A program made the position numbers and the translations under genes. Source: Minisyncoccota bacterium (GTDB lineage: Bacteria > Patescibacteriota > JACMRA01). From it: DNA of 64,000 bases. Of this stretch, positions 1 to 9,874 are shown piece by piece. The first letter of the stretch is position 1. Each line of letters starts with the position of its first letter. The DNA lies in NCBI GenBank assembly GCA_014376695.1, contig JACMRA010000016.1, positions 111,814-175,813 of the forward strand, read 5' to 3'. The notes under the pieces were generated by a model. It was not told where the DNA came from, made no database searches, and worked only from the letters and a program-made list of their open reading frames with translations.

Positions 1-2
1 CT

Positions 3-152
3 TCCCTCACAATTACCACAACCACCATTGCGGGGGTAAATCAATTAATTCGCTCCGGAAATACCAATAGCTCTATGTATTCTACTGGCTTAATGCTCAT
101 ATTACTGAGTTTAACCATCTACCCTTTGGCAAAAAAAGTAAGATTCAAGTAA
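3..152 (+). CDS. C-terminal end of a membrane protein truncated by the window edge
   Basis: Frame 3 is open from the edge to TAA at 150-152: ...SSMYSTGLMLILLSLTIYPLAKKVRFK*, a hydrophobic segment plus basic tail. Confidence 0.45.
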   Translation, partial: SLTITTTTIAGVNQLIRSGNTNSSMYSTGLMLILLSLTIYPLAKKVRFK

Positions 153-196
153 CCAAATTTGACCATCCTTGATACTTTTTGTAAACTGATTATAAT

Positions 197-1327
197 ATGT
201 CAGATGAAACACTAAAGGAAAAAACCATCACCAAAAACAAGATTGCCGCCGAGGACAAACTCTTTGGCAAAAACAAACAAGTCGTCAAAAAACCCCCAGT
301 TTTATTCAAGCAAACTCAAGACCATCTCGAGCAATTATCCCAGATTATTGGTTGCCCCGTTCTCAGCTACTTCAAGCCACCGAGCGGTAATATCTGGTCA
401 CAAGATCTCTACGCCCTAATGCAAGGACTCAAGACCATTGGCAAAGTTGACAAATTGGCCGTTTATCTTCGTTCGGACGGTGGTTCGGGTATGGTCAGCC
501 TTCGTATAATCCACTTACTTAGATCCTTTGTCAAAGAATTGATCCTTTTGGCGCCCAGTGAGTGTGCTAGTGCGGCCACTATGCTGGCCCTGGGTTGCGA
601 TGAGATTCATATGGGACCTCTTAGCTCGCTCTCTCCCGTGGACTCCTCGATGGTGCACCAACTCTCGCCAATGGATAAGGTTGGCAATAAAGTCTCAATT
701 AGCTTCGACGAACTCAGTCGCGTGGTCAAACTCTGGAACAAAGAAGACACCAACAACGACAAACTGCTCGATATCCTAGAGTCCAACAAAACCCAAAATG
801 TCTATTCCAATCTGGATAACCCCTACAAACATCTCTATAATCACATTCACCCGCTAGTTTTTGGAGCTGTGGATCGCCACAGTTCCCTGTCGGCCCGCAT
901 TTGCCGAGAAGTCCTCTCCTACCATATCACCGACCAAGATACCATCCAGCATATTACCGACAAGCTTAATCACGACTATCCAGCCCACGGCTACCCAATC
1001 ACCCAAAAAGAAGCCATTAGCATCGGCCTCCCAATCCGCAGTCTCTCCGACCAAGCCCTCCAAATCCTCAACGAATTACAGCTCCTGTACGGCGAAATGG
1101 CCGAAGATCAAATAACCGACTTTGACTCGATTAGTTACCACGATAATACCGTTTATTCGATTATTGAGACCGTGGGTATGCAGATAATCTACCAACATAA
1201 CTACGACAAATTCTACCGCGAAAACGAAAAACGCTACATTATTCTTAACGACAAATCTGGCTGGAGTAAGAACGTCTTCGATATGACCAAGAGTGGCAAG
1301 ATAGTAACAAGCCGCGTATTTATCTAA
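197..1327 (+). CDS. ClpP/crotonase-fold serine protease-like protein (SDH/SppA-type)
   Basis: LAVYLRSDGGSGMVSLRIIHLLR...ILLAPSECASAATMLALGCDEIHMGPLSSLSPVD resembles the serine dehydrogenase proteinase family. Confidence 0.75.
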   Translation: MSDETLKEKTITKNKIAAEDKLFGKNKQVVKKPPVLFKQTQDHLEQLSQIIGCPVLSYFKPPSGNIWSQDLYALMQGLKTIGKVDKLAVYLRSDGGSGMVSLRIIHLLRSFVKELILLAPSECASAATMLALGCDEIHMGPLSSLSPVDSSMVHQLSPMDKVGNKVSISFDELSRVVKLWNKEDTNNDKLLDILESNKTQNVYSNLDNPYKHLYNHIHPLVFGAVDRHSSLSARICREVLSYHITDQDTIQHITDKLNHDYPAHGYPITQKEAISIGLPIRSLSDQALQILNELQLLYGEMAEDQITDFDSISYHDNTVYSIIETVGMQIIYQHNYDKFYRENEKRYIILNDKSGWSKNVFDMTKSGKIVTSRVFI

Positions 1328-1400
1328 GCCAATTCACCTTGACAAAAAACCAATTCTAGGCCTTTATAGGTATATAAACAACCAAATCAAAACAATTTTT

Positions 1401-2027
1401 ATGAAGGAAAACTGGTTAAAGCCAACTGACACACCGTCTCAAATCCCAAATCCATTTGGATCAGTCGGAAAATTTTTATCTTTGGCGGCGGCCGGAGCAA
1501 TAGCTGGGTCAATAGCAGTACAACCAGTTAAAGCCGAGGATTTAAGAATTATGCAAGAATATCGCAGAAGCCCCGATAGCCAAGAACGCCAATATGGCCC
1601 TAGAGACGGGCTAATCACCCCCCAATACACAACCAGACAAATCGGCGAATTTCAAAATACTGGTATTGACCAGCATGGTGCCACAGAAATGAGAGATTTC
1701 CAAAATCGCAAAATAGGAGAGACTATCTATTACACGTCCCGAGCGGAGCAAGGAGTCGTCTTGAACATTCGCGGCACAACTGAGCATGTAATTGACAAAA
1801 TGCAGATTAAAATCGGCGATAAAACCGTTAGTGACTTGCAAATACAAATTATCCGCCAAGGAAACAAGAATTTTAGGGTGCGAATATTTCTGGATTTTTC
1901 ACAGTACAGGAAATTTGTTGATGGACGTGAAAAATTTAACGTCCCAACAATTACACCTGTTTTTAGTTTTCCTGCTTTATTAGATTCCAATAGGAGGCCT
2001 GCTACAATATATTTTCCTACCAGATAA
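1401..2027 (+). CDS. hypothetical secreted protein
   Basis: 208 aa ORF; signal-like FLSLAAAGAIAGSIAVQPVKAED. Confidence 0.5.
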   Translation: MKENWLKPTDTPSQIPNPFGSVGKFLSLAAAGAIAGSIAVQPVKAEDLRIMQEYRRSPDSQERQYGPRDGLITPQYTTRQIGEFQNTGIDQHGATEMRDFQNRKIGETIYYTSRAEQGVVLNIRGTTEHVIDKMQIKIGDKTVSDLQIQIIRQGNKNFRVRIFLDFSQYRKFVDGREKFNVPTITPVFSFPALLDSNRRPATIYFPTR

Positions 2028-2117
2028 AATTAAATAGTCTGATTGACAAATAATCTTACTTAGAGTAAATAGTAATTATAGTTTTATATTATACTAACCT
2101 TACTTAATTTGTTTTTT

Positions 2118-3011
2118 ATGTCTGTCCAACTTACTATTATACTAGCTCTTTTTGTGGCAATTGCCATTGTTTTTTATAATTTTATTCATATCGTCAGGCA
2201 ACAAACTGCCTACACCGTCGAGACCCTTGGTAAATATTCACGGGTGCTTATGCCAGGCTTTAATCTAATTATTCCGTTTATCGAGGTCAAAGCCCGCAAG
2301 GTCAACCTCTCCACTATGACCCTGGATTGTCCTATTGTGGCTATCACTAGCGACAAGGTTAATATCAAGATTGACACGGCTCTTATCTATCAAGTCGTCC
2401 CAACCAAGATCTACCAAGCTGCCTACACCCTCGATAATCCCGTGGTAACTATTCGCTCCCTGATTGATAACTCCATTCGAGCTTTTGTGGCTACCCAGAC
2501 ACACGAAGAGGTAATCCGCTCCCGAGACGAAATGACCCATTACCTAATGGAAAATCTCACCGCCCAGCTAGACAAATTCGGTTATTCTATCGACTCGTTC
2601 CAATTCCGAGACATAACCCTACCAAAAGAAATCACCGAAGCGATGAGTCGAGTAGTGGCCAGCAAAAGACTCCAAGAAGCCGCCTCTAACGAAGCCCAAG
2701 CTGAGTATATTCGAGCTGTCCGAACCGCCGAAGCCCAGAAACAAACTAGGCTCTTGCAGGGCGAAGGCCTAGCCCTAGAGCGAAAAGCTATTACCGAGGG
2801 ACTGGCCCAATCCATCGCCGAGATGCAAGCTATCACCGGTGTCAACGCCGAGAATCTAACTAATATCGTGCTGGCTAATCAATATATCGATATGCTTAAG
2901 ACTATCACAACCGACAAATCAGGTAATACCAAGACTGTCTTCCTCAACCCAAGCGTCTCCAGCGTAAGCGACATCCTCCAACAGTTTTCAGCTCTGCAAT
3001 CAACTAAATAA
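2118..3011 (+). CDS. SPFH/Band 7 (stomatin-like) membrane protein
   Basis: N-terminal TM, QQTAYTVETLGKYSRVLMPGFNLIIPFIEVKARKVNLSTMTLD..., ASNEAQAEYIRAVRTAEAQKQTRLLQGEG; ATG at 2118 preferred over TTG at 2109. Confidence 0.88.
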   Translation: MSVQLTIILALFVAIAIVFYNFIHIVRQQTAYTVETLGKYSRVLMPGFNLIIPFIEVKARKVNLSTMTLDCPIVAITSDKVNIKIDTALIYQVVPTKIYQAAYTLDNPVVTIRSLIDNSIRAFVATQTHEEVIRSRDEMTHYLMENLTAQLDKFGYSIDSFQFRDITLPKEITEAMSRVVASKRLQEAASNEAQAEYIRAVRTAEAQKQTRLLQGEGLALERKAITEGLAQSIAEMQAITGVNAENLTNIVLANQYIDMLKTITTDKSGNTKTVFLNPSVSSVSDILQQFSALQSTK

Positions 3012-3021
3012 GAAATAATAT

Positions 3022-3558
3022 ATGATTGAAATAGTGATGAAAATGAATGAAAAAAACATTCAGAAGAAAATAATAAAGTATAACTTAATCAAGGCAAGTG
3101 TCAAAAATGCGGCATCTTGGATTTATTTGTTAATTCTCGGCGTCCCTATTACTTCACTTGGGACGGTATATATATTAGGTTCGCGAGGAAGTTTTGAACT
3201 TATATTTTGGGGTGTTATACTTATAATTATAGGACTATTTGTAGCAATTGAGATACCTTTGATAAGTTACATTAAAATAAAGATGGTATTAAATAAAGAA
3301 GCAGATATAGTAGTTACGAATGTCGATATTTCGAATTTTATTGTAAAGAGGTATGATAAAAATAGCGATCTTATAGTTACTTCGACTTACCCAATTTCTA
3401 GTGTTGCCATAGCAAAAGAGTCTAAGGAGATTTTTGTTATAAGTACAAAACCGTTAAATACCCCATCAATAATCATTAAAGAGTCCTTCAAATCCCCAGA
3501 AGATATCAACAAATTCCGTGCGATATTCACCAAAAAAATCAACATAAGCAAACAATAA
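3022..3558 (+). CDS. small two-TM protein, possibly PH-like C-terminal domain
   Basis: 178 aa, two hydrophobic helices followed by a beta-rich tail. Confidence 0.4.
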   Translation: MIEIVMKMNEKNIQKKIIKYNLIKASVKNAASWIYLLILGVPITSLGTVYILGSRGSFELIFWGVILIIIGLFVAIEIPLISYIKIKMVLNKEADIVVTNVDISNFIVKRYDKNSDLIVTSTYPISSVAIAKESKEIFVISTKPLNTPSIIIKESFKSPEDINKFRAIFTKKINISKQ

Positions 3559-3563
3559 AAATT

Positions 3564-3944
3564 ATGTCCACAATAAATAACTTATTTGGGAGTGCCTCCC
3601 AGATCGCAGGCCAAGAAGTACTTCCATTGATCGCCGATTTCGTCGTTGAAGGAGAACAAATCTTGATTGCTTACAAATTGTGGCGGGATATGATTATTTT
3701 TACTACGGAGCGACTAATCCTGGTTGATGTTCAAGGGTTAACTGGGAGCAAAGTCTCGTTTGAGTCCATTCCCTACAGCACAATCAAACGATTCAAGATG
3801 GAGAACGCTGGAACGCTCGATATGGACTGTGAAATAACCTTAACTCTTCAAGGCGGCGCAATTTACCCACTCAAATTCGGTCGTGGCACCAATCTCAAAC
3901 CAATTTACAAATACTTGTCCACTTATATTCTACGCGACAACTAG
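3564..3944 (+). CDS. bacterial PH domain protein (bPH_1-like)
   Basis: VVEGEQILIAYKLWRDMIIFTTERLILVDVQGLTGSKVSFESIPYSTIKRFKMENAG. Confidence 0.75.
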   Translation: MSTINNLFGSASQIAGQEVLPLIADFVVEGEQILIAYKLWRDMIIFTTERLILVDVQGLTGSKVSFESIPYSTIKRFKMENAGTLDMDCEITLTLQGGAIYPLKFGRGTNLKPIYKYLSTYILRDN

Positions 3945-4031
3945 AACTCGGATATTCAATGGCAATTCTGAATTATCATTGACAAAATAGGGCTTGTTGG
4001 GGTTTGATTAAGACAATTAACCTACTCCATA

Positions 4032-5858
4032 ATGCTCCCGACCCTCAAACAATACTTCGGCTATGATAAGCTAAGACCAGCTCAAGAACCTGTGATAAGC
4101 AATGTCCTAGCTGGGAAGGACACACTGGCAATTATGCCAACTGGCGGGGGTAAATCCATGTGTTATCAGCTACCAAGTCTTATCCTGCCGGGACTTACGG
4201 TGGTAATTTCGCCGCTTATTGCCCTAATGCACGACCAAGTTCAAAGCCTTACCAAAAACGGTATTACCGCGGCTTACATCAACAGCTCCCAGTCAACCGA
4301 GGAGCAAGATCAGGTTTGGAATCGGCTCAAGGACATCAAGCAAAAAGGCCACACTCGGGACGAGGGCGATCTCAAGATGATTTACACTTCGCCTGAGAGG
4401 TTGCTGGCCAATGACAAATACTTCCTAAATTATTTGACGGGCTTGCCGATTAGTTTAGTAGCTATTGATGAAGCCCACTGCGTCTCAAGTTGGGGGCACG
4501 ACTTTCGCCCCGAATATAGTCAATTATCAATTCTCAAAGAACTCTTTCCCTCAACCCCGATTATCGCCCTAACGGCTACGGCCGACCAACTAACTCGAAA
4601 AGACATTCTCGAAAAACTTAGGTTAACTAACCCAAAAACCTTTATTTCCTCCTTCGATAGGCCTAATATCCATTATCGAGTTGAGACCAAAGCCGACCCG
4701 TATGAGCAATTAATTGACTTTATCCGATCTTGGCCCGATCAAGCTGGTATCGTCTACTGCCTAAGTCGAAAAAGTACCGAAGAAGTAGCTGCCAAGCTCA
4801 GCAAACTTGGTATCAAAGCCAAACCATACCACGCCAACTTGGACAAGTCCGCCAAAGAAAAGAATTTTAGCGACTTCATGGATGACAAAATCCAGGTTAT
4901 TTGTGCTACAATTGCCTTTGGGATGGGGATTGATAAGCCGAATGTTCGATTCGTGGCCCATTGGAACTTGCCTAAGAATATTGAGAGTTATTACCAGGAA
5001 ACTGGCCGGGCCGGGCGTGATGGTTTGCCTAGCGAGGCCATGCTTATCTATAACCCAAGCGACGCTTTTACGCTGCGTAAGTTTATCGATGGGGATAATA
5101 ATACCGGCACCAATGCCCAGTTATTTCGCGCCGTGCAACATGACAAATTAGATCGCCTTCTCGAGTTCTGCCAGACGGGACATTGTCGGAGGCGTATTCT
5201 CCTCCAGTACTTCCAAGAAAAAATTGCTTCGGATTGTAACAACTGCGACTGCTGCGATAATCCCAGGCTCAAAATTGAAGGTACGGTAATTGCCCAAAAA
5301 ATTATGTCCGCCATTTATCGAACCGGGCAAAGATTCGGTATAAGTTACATTGGAGATATTTTGCTTGGAATAGTCAACGAGCGTACCCAAAAATACGGGC
5401 ACACCGCTCTGCCAACTTTTGGAATTGGGAAAGATCAGGATAAGGATACCTGGCTATTTTATATGAATCAGCTCATCGATCTCGGGATTATTGACATCAA
5501 GTATGACGGATTTATCAAGACTCTAGGACTCAACGAAACCTCGATGAATGTTTTGAGCGGTAACAAGCCAGTGGAACTAATCCAATACAAACCCAAAGAA
5601 GAAAAAACCCGGGTCAAGCGAGCCAAAGTTACAAATGACCTGTCAGAAAGCGATACAGAATTATTTGAGCGACTCAGAGGGCTTCGAACGGTTATTGCCC
5701 GCCGAGAAAAAGTCCCGCCTTTTGTGGTCTTTGGTGATCAAACGCTCCAGTTTATCGCAAGGCTCAGGCCCAAAAATATGTTTGAATTTGCTAATATCTC
5801 GGGAGTTGGTCGTGTTAAATTACAAAAATACGGAAGAGAGTTTTTGGAGGTGATTTAG
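4032..5858 (+). CDS. recQ: ATP-dependent DNA helicase RecQ
   Basis: FGYDKLRPAQEPVISNVLAGKDTLAIMPTGGGKSMCYQLP, DEAHCVSSWGHDFRPEY, QETGRAGRDG, Cys zinc motif, C-terminal HRDC-like region. Confidence 0.96.
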   Translation: MLPTLKQYFGYDKLRPAQEPVISNVLAGKDTLAIMPTGGGKSMCYQLPSLILPGLTVVISPLIALMHDQVQSLTKNGITAAYINSSQSTEEQDQVWNRLKDIKQKGHTRDEGDLKMIYTSPERLLANDKYFLNYLTGLPISLVAIDEAHCVSSWGHDFRPEYSQLSILKELFPSTPIIALTATADQLTRKDILEKLRLTNPKTFISSFDRPNIHYRVETKADPYEQLIDFIRSWPDQAGIVYCLSRKSTEEVAAKLSKLGIKAKPYHANLDKSAKEKNFSDFMDDKIQVICATIAFGMGIDKPNVRFVAHWNLPKNIESYYQETGRAGRDGLPSEAMLIYNPSDAFTLRKFIDGDNNTGTNAQLFRAVQHDKLDRLLEFCQTGHCRRRILLQYFQEKIASDCNNCDCCDNPRLKIEGTVIAQKIMSAIYRTGQRFGISYIGDILLGIVNERTQKYGHTALPTFGIGKDQDKDTWLFYMNQLIDLGIIDIKYDGFIKTLGLNETSMNVLSGNKPVELIQYKPKEEKTRVKRAKVTNDLSESDTELFERLRGLRTVIARREKVPPFVVFGDQTLQFIARLRPKNMFEFANISGVGRVKLQKYGREFLEVI

Positions 5859-5920
5859 CTATCAAAAAGTCTTTGGTAAGGAACCTTGCCCCAAAAAGAA
5901 TTCTGCCCCATAATTAGTTT

Positions 5921-7492
5921 ATGTTAATATATTGGCACAAACGTGATTTTAGGCTCTTGGATAACCCGGCATTGAATCTGAGTTTGGAGCTATGTCGCTC
6001 AAATAATCTTGAATTTTTGCCAATAATCGGACTTGAGACAGATTTGATAAATAATCCCAAAACAAGCTCCGAATATGGTATTTTTTATCAATATGGTTTT
6101 GCCCAAGCTGTAATTCCACTAGTCAACAATTACCAATATTTTGGCATCAGGGCCGGCGTTTTTGTGTCCCCGTTTCTAGAATACTTAGAGATACTTCAGG
6201 CCAAAGAGTCGATCAAATTTTTGGTTAGTCATCAAGAGCACGGGACGGATGGGACTTATACTCGAGACAAAGCCGTCCAAAAATTCTGCAATACTCACAA
6301 TATTATCTGGCACCAAATTCCATCCAGTGGCGTCATCCGTGGCCTTATCGACCGAGACACCCGAGACAAACTGGTCAAAAAATATTTTTCAAGCACCACT
6401 CTAAAGTTGCCAAGCTTTGAGGGGATTGAGCAATTTGTAGCCCTAGATAATACGGCTGCCTTGGCCAGCATCGAGCGAATCAAAGATACGACCATCAAAA
6501 ATAATCCAGCCCTGCAATCGACATCCGAAAAATCTGCCCTTGCCTGCCTTGAATCCTTTGTAACCGACCGGGCCAGGAATTATCGCGGTGGTATCTCAAG
6601 TCCGAATAAGGCTATTACATCAGGATCTAGGCTTTCTCAGTATCTGGCTTTTGGGAGTATTTCTCTGCGTTATGTCAATCAATTTTTTTGGAATCATATC
6701 AAGCAAACTACTGACTCAAAAATCCAAGCCGGCCTGCTTGGAGCTATGCAAAGACTCCACTGGCGTGAACATTTTATTCAACGGCTCGAAACTTCGCCGA
6801 ATATGGCCGATGTCGCCATTCACCCTGACTACGATAAAATTACTTATAATAACCAATACTTCGACCAATACAAGACAGGCCAGACCGGAGAGCCGCTTAT
6901 CGACGCCTGTATTAGATGTTTGCTTGCGACCGGTTTTATCAATTTTCGGATGCGGGCCATGTTAGTTAGTTATGGAGTTTTTGGGTTGGATATTGATTGG
7001 CGGGATTTGGGACGATTTTTGGGGACGATTTTTTTGGATTATGAGCCTGGGATTCACTGGAGTCAAATTCAGATGCAATCAGGCATTACCGGTATCAATA
7101 CAATCCGAGTCTATTCGCCCCACAAGCAACTCCTCAATCAAGATCCCGACTGTATTTTTGTCAAAAAATGGGTACCCGAACTAAGCAATCTGACGCCACT
7201 CCAAATCCAAGACTATCTGACAAGTAGCCTAAACCAATTAACAGGCGGTAATTATCCTAATCCAGTCGTTAATTTCATTCTGGCAAGCAAGATTAACAAA
7301 GCCAAGACTTACGGCATAAAATCCAAGACGACCAAGGAATCAAGCCACCTTGTGTTCCTCAAGCACGGATCGCGAAAACCCCGCTCCAAAACCAAGCTCC
7401 AAGCTAAGCCAAAATCTAATCCAAAAGCCAAACAAGCAAACAAGAAACCCGCTCCAATAGAAAGCGGACTCCAAAGTCAAGAGCTATTTTAA
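5921..7492 (+). CDS. phr: cryptochrome/deoxyribodipyrimidine photolyase family protein
   Basis: WHKRDFRLLDNPAL N-terminus; FAD-binding region WREHFIQRLE, NFRMRAMLVSYGVFGLDIDWRDLGRFLGTIFLDYEPGIHWSQIQMQSG; Lys/Pro-rich tail. Confidence 0.9.
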   Translation: MLIYWHKRDFRLLDNPALNLSLELCRSNNLEFLPIIGLETDLINNPKTSSEYGIFYQYGFAQAVIPLVNNYQYFGIRAGVFVSPFLEYLEILQAKESIKFLVSHQEHGTDGTYTRDKAVQKFCNTHNIIWHQIPSSGVIRGLIDRDTRDKLVKKYFSSTTLKLPSFEGIEQFVALDNTAALASIERIKDTTIKNNPALQSTSEKSALACLESFVTDRARNYRGGISSPNKAITSGSRLSQYLAFGSISLRYVNQFFWNHIKQTTDSKIQAGLLGAMQRLHWREHFIQRLETSPNMADVAIHPDYDKITYNNQYFDQYKTGQTGEPLIDACIRCLLATGFINFRMRAMLVSYGVFGLDIDWRDLGRFLGTIFLDYEPGIHWSQIQMQSGITGINTIRVYSPHKQLLNQDPDCIFVKKWVPELSNLTPLQIQDYLTSSLNQLTGGNYPNPVVNFILASKINKAKTYGIKSKTTKESSHLVFLKHGSRKPRSKTKLQAKPKSNPKAKQANKKPAPIESGLQSQELF

Positions 7493-7520
7493 TTAAGCGG
7501 AATTACGGATTTATGGGAGC

Positions 7521-8495
7521 TTACCGCCTAAACCACCAAACTACGACCAACAAAACTATAATTAGAACAAGCCCAACTCCAATTACCGTCATCCAGCCCA
7601 TATTATTCTTGGCGTCCATACTTATCTCGCTATCCAATAAATTTTTGTTAAGTTTGTTGTGCTTTTTTTCGAGAGCTTCTTTGGTGCTTTCAATTTTACT
7701 AATCAAATCATCTAAATTGTTAAAATCAGGAGCTTGAATCTTATTAATGTCATCTTCTAGAGATAGAGTTTCGGCATTTTTGGACGGGAACTTTGGCAGG
7801 AGAGCGATATTTCGAGCCAGTTTTCGCTTTATCTGGTTGGCGGTATTATACAGCCGAGAATCCATTTTAGCTTCGGCTTTTTTGGCTTCATGCTCCCGTC
7901 GAATAGTGTCGTTAGACGGATTAGAGGCTTGGGCATTTTGTATTTTAGGTTGCAAATCCGAATAGACTTGAGGCAGGGCAAGGTTCGGGTTTGAGGCTGT
8001 GGAAATGGTCACCCGTTCACGATTAAAACCAAAGTTATCCCCTTCGGCGTTATCGTTTGAGTCAGCTCGTTGGTTGGTATTTAGCCGATTAGTGTTTGGC
8101 TGATTTGGTTCGCTTCGAAGATCGTTGGTATTTTGAGTTCCCGAGTAATTGACTTGAGGAGGCCTAACCGGGGAAGATGATTGGCTGACATAAGTACTCA
8201 GCTGTTCACTTAACTTGCTTGGCTGCGAGTTAATAGGCGGTTTCCAGATTGAGGTTATGTTGCTAATCTTGAGAAAATTAATTATGGCCAAATTATTGCT
8301 ATACCAATACAAGTTCTTGGGATATTGCTTAAGCATGGCGTTGAACACAGCCAGCGAAACACTTGTATTAATAAAAGTTGGCAGCGACTCAATTACTAAG
8401 ACGACATTTTGATTAACGGATTTGGACTCTTGCATTAACTGCATCAATAATTCGTTGCGGGTGCTTTTGGTCGTAACAGGGAGAAATTTATCCAT
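7521..8495 (-). CDS. hypothetical protein with C-terminal TM anchor
   Basis: 324 aa; low-complexity middle; MTVIGVGLVLIIVLLVVVWWFRR C-terminus. Confidence 0.5.
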   Translation of the reverse strand: MDKFLPVTTKSTRNELLMQLMQESKSVNQNVVLVIESLPTFINTSVSLAVFNAMLKQYPKNLYWYSNNLAIINFLKISNITSIWKPPINSQPSKLSEQLSTYVSQSSSPVRPPQVNYSGTQNTNDLRSEPNQPNTNRLNTNQRADSNDNAEGDNFGFNRERVTISTASNPNLALPQVYSDLQPKIQNAQASNPSNDTIRREHEAKKAEAKMDSRLYNTANQIKRKLARNIALLPKFPSKNAETLSLEDDINKIQAPDFNNLDDLISKIESTKEALEKKHNKLNKNLLDSEISMDAKNNMGWMTVIGVGLVLIIVLLVVVWWFRR

Positions 8496-8556
8496 ATAGT
8501 TAGTCTTTGTTGGCTCGGGTTTTCATATCCAAGTTAGCTTGGGTTTTTTGAATTTG

Positions 8557-9303
8557 TCAAGCCTGAATGGTATGTTTTTGGGGTGATTCTGCAATCATAT
8601 CGTCGAGAATACCGGCCAATCCAATCATTACAGCGTTATCCCCAGTGTACTTAAGCTGAGGCAAAAGTAAGTCTCCAAGATTGTGTCGATCGCTGAGTTT
8701 GGTCAATTCTTGCCGCAAAATTAGACTGGCTGAAACCCCTCCAGAAACCCCAAGACTCTTTGGCTGGAAATCAACAATCGCTTTGGTAACCTTGCTGATT
8801 AATTGAGCTACAATAACCGTTTGTATGCTAACGCAAGCCTTATAAATAAACTCGAGCTTAGGCAAATCACTTGGCTCCAAGGGCTTGATATCTGCCAGAC
8901 TTTGAGCATCAACAAGGGTTTGAAACTGGATAGGGTTTAGTGGTTTTTCATATACCAGACCCAAGTTCTGATTTTGGTTAATCTTGTTAATTTGATTTCG
9001 AACAGCCGTTTTTAGCCCAGAGAATGAGTAATTGTAATTCCCGCTTTTTTGCATTGAAATAGGTAACTCAAGATAGTTGTTAAGGTGCATTTTGGCAATA
9101 CGAGAGATGCTAATTCCGGCGGGATATTTAAGCCCAAGCATTCGCCCAGTTTTGTCAAAGCATTCCCCAGCCGCATCATCCAGTGTTTGACCAATAATCT
9201 GCCAGTCGTCCCAGCTCGAAAGCAAGATAAGTTGCGAATTGCCACCAGAGACGAGGAGGTGTAGATGAGGGAAATGGGAGGGGTCGAGTTGGGTCATATT
9301 CAA
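8557..9303 (-). CDS. tsaD: TsaD-like protein lacking the N-terminal third
   Basis: HLHLLVSGGNSQLILL...IGQTLDDAAGECFDKTGRMLGLKYPAGISISRIA...SFSGLKTAVRNQI...GVSGGVSASLILR...YTGDNAVMIGLAG; N-terminal ETSCDET and HxxGH region absent upstream. Confidence 0.85.
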   Translation of the reverse strand: MNMTQLDPSHFPHLHLLVSGGNSQLILLSSWDDWQIIGQTLDDAAGECFDKTGRMLGLKYPAGISISRIAKMHLNNYLELPISMQKSGNYNYSFSGLKTAVRNQINKINQNQNLGLVYEKPLNPIQFQTLVDAQSLADIKPLEPSDLPKLEFIYKACVSIQTVIVAQLISKVTKAIVDFQPKSLGVSGGVSASLILRQELTKLSDRHNLGDLLLPQLKYTGDNAVMIGLAGILDDMIAESPQKHTIQA

Positions 9304-9560
9304 AATATTAGGGATAAAAGTAAATTTGACAATATGTATGGAATACGAGACTGTAATCGGTTATTTAGAGTTTTGACCACGAAAAGCTTTTAGACGATTA
9401 TCTAGTTTATCTCGGCTGGTTTTTGCACGACGCTTTGAACGGCTGCAGTACCTGTCCTGGTAATTGGCGAGGTTTGGAAAGAATTGCCATATGGTTGGCA
9501 CAATGTTGTTCTGTATGATAGCAGAATTGGCTCTGGCGTTTTTCTACGTCTATCCCACTC

Positions 9561-9860
9561 CTAAATCGGCTTAATTTTAATTGTTAGTATCTGGTCTAGT
9601 TGGATATTTTCTTTGGTTCTTATGGCTTTTTTGAGGGGGAGAATGTAGGCTATTTTGCCCTTGGTGTTGAATAAGGAAGTTTTCCATTGGCTTGTACCGA
9701 GTGTTACGGTTACGGGAATCATACCCATTACGGCGATTTGCTTGTAATTATTACGGATTTCGGTTGAAATATCCTCAGGCAGTGTTACAAAATACCAGAT
9801 CCCTTTGGCCTTCCATACCCAGACTTGGGCGGCAATCTCGAATGTAGGAGTTTGAAACAT
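9561..9860 (-). CDS. DUF1905 domain protein
   Basis: AQVWVWKAKGIWYFVTLPEDISTEIRNN...GMIPVTVTLGTSQWKTSLFNTKGKIAYILPLKKAIRTKENI. Confidence 0.8.
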   Translation of the reverse strand: MFQTPTFEIAAQVWVWKAKGIWYFVTLPEDISTEIRNNYKQIAVMGMIPVTVTLGTSQWKTSLFNTKGKIAYILPLKKAIRTKENIQLDQILTIKIKPI

Positions 9861-9874
9861 AGAAGTTGATAATT

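Noticed and set aside
9304-9560. Missing N-terminus of TsaD or a small basic ORF (...YQDRYCSRSKRRAKTSRDKLDNRLKAFRGQNSK) upstream
   Set aside because: No TsaD-like N-terminal motif in any minus frame; the basic ORF has no ATG and no recognised family
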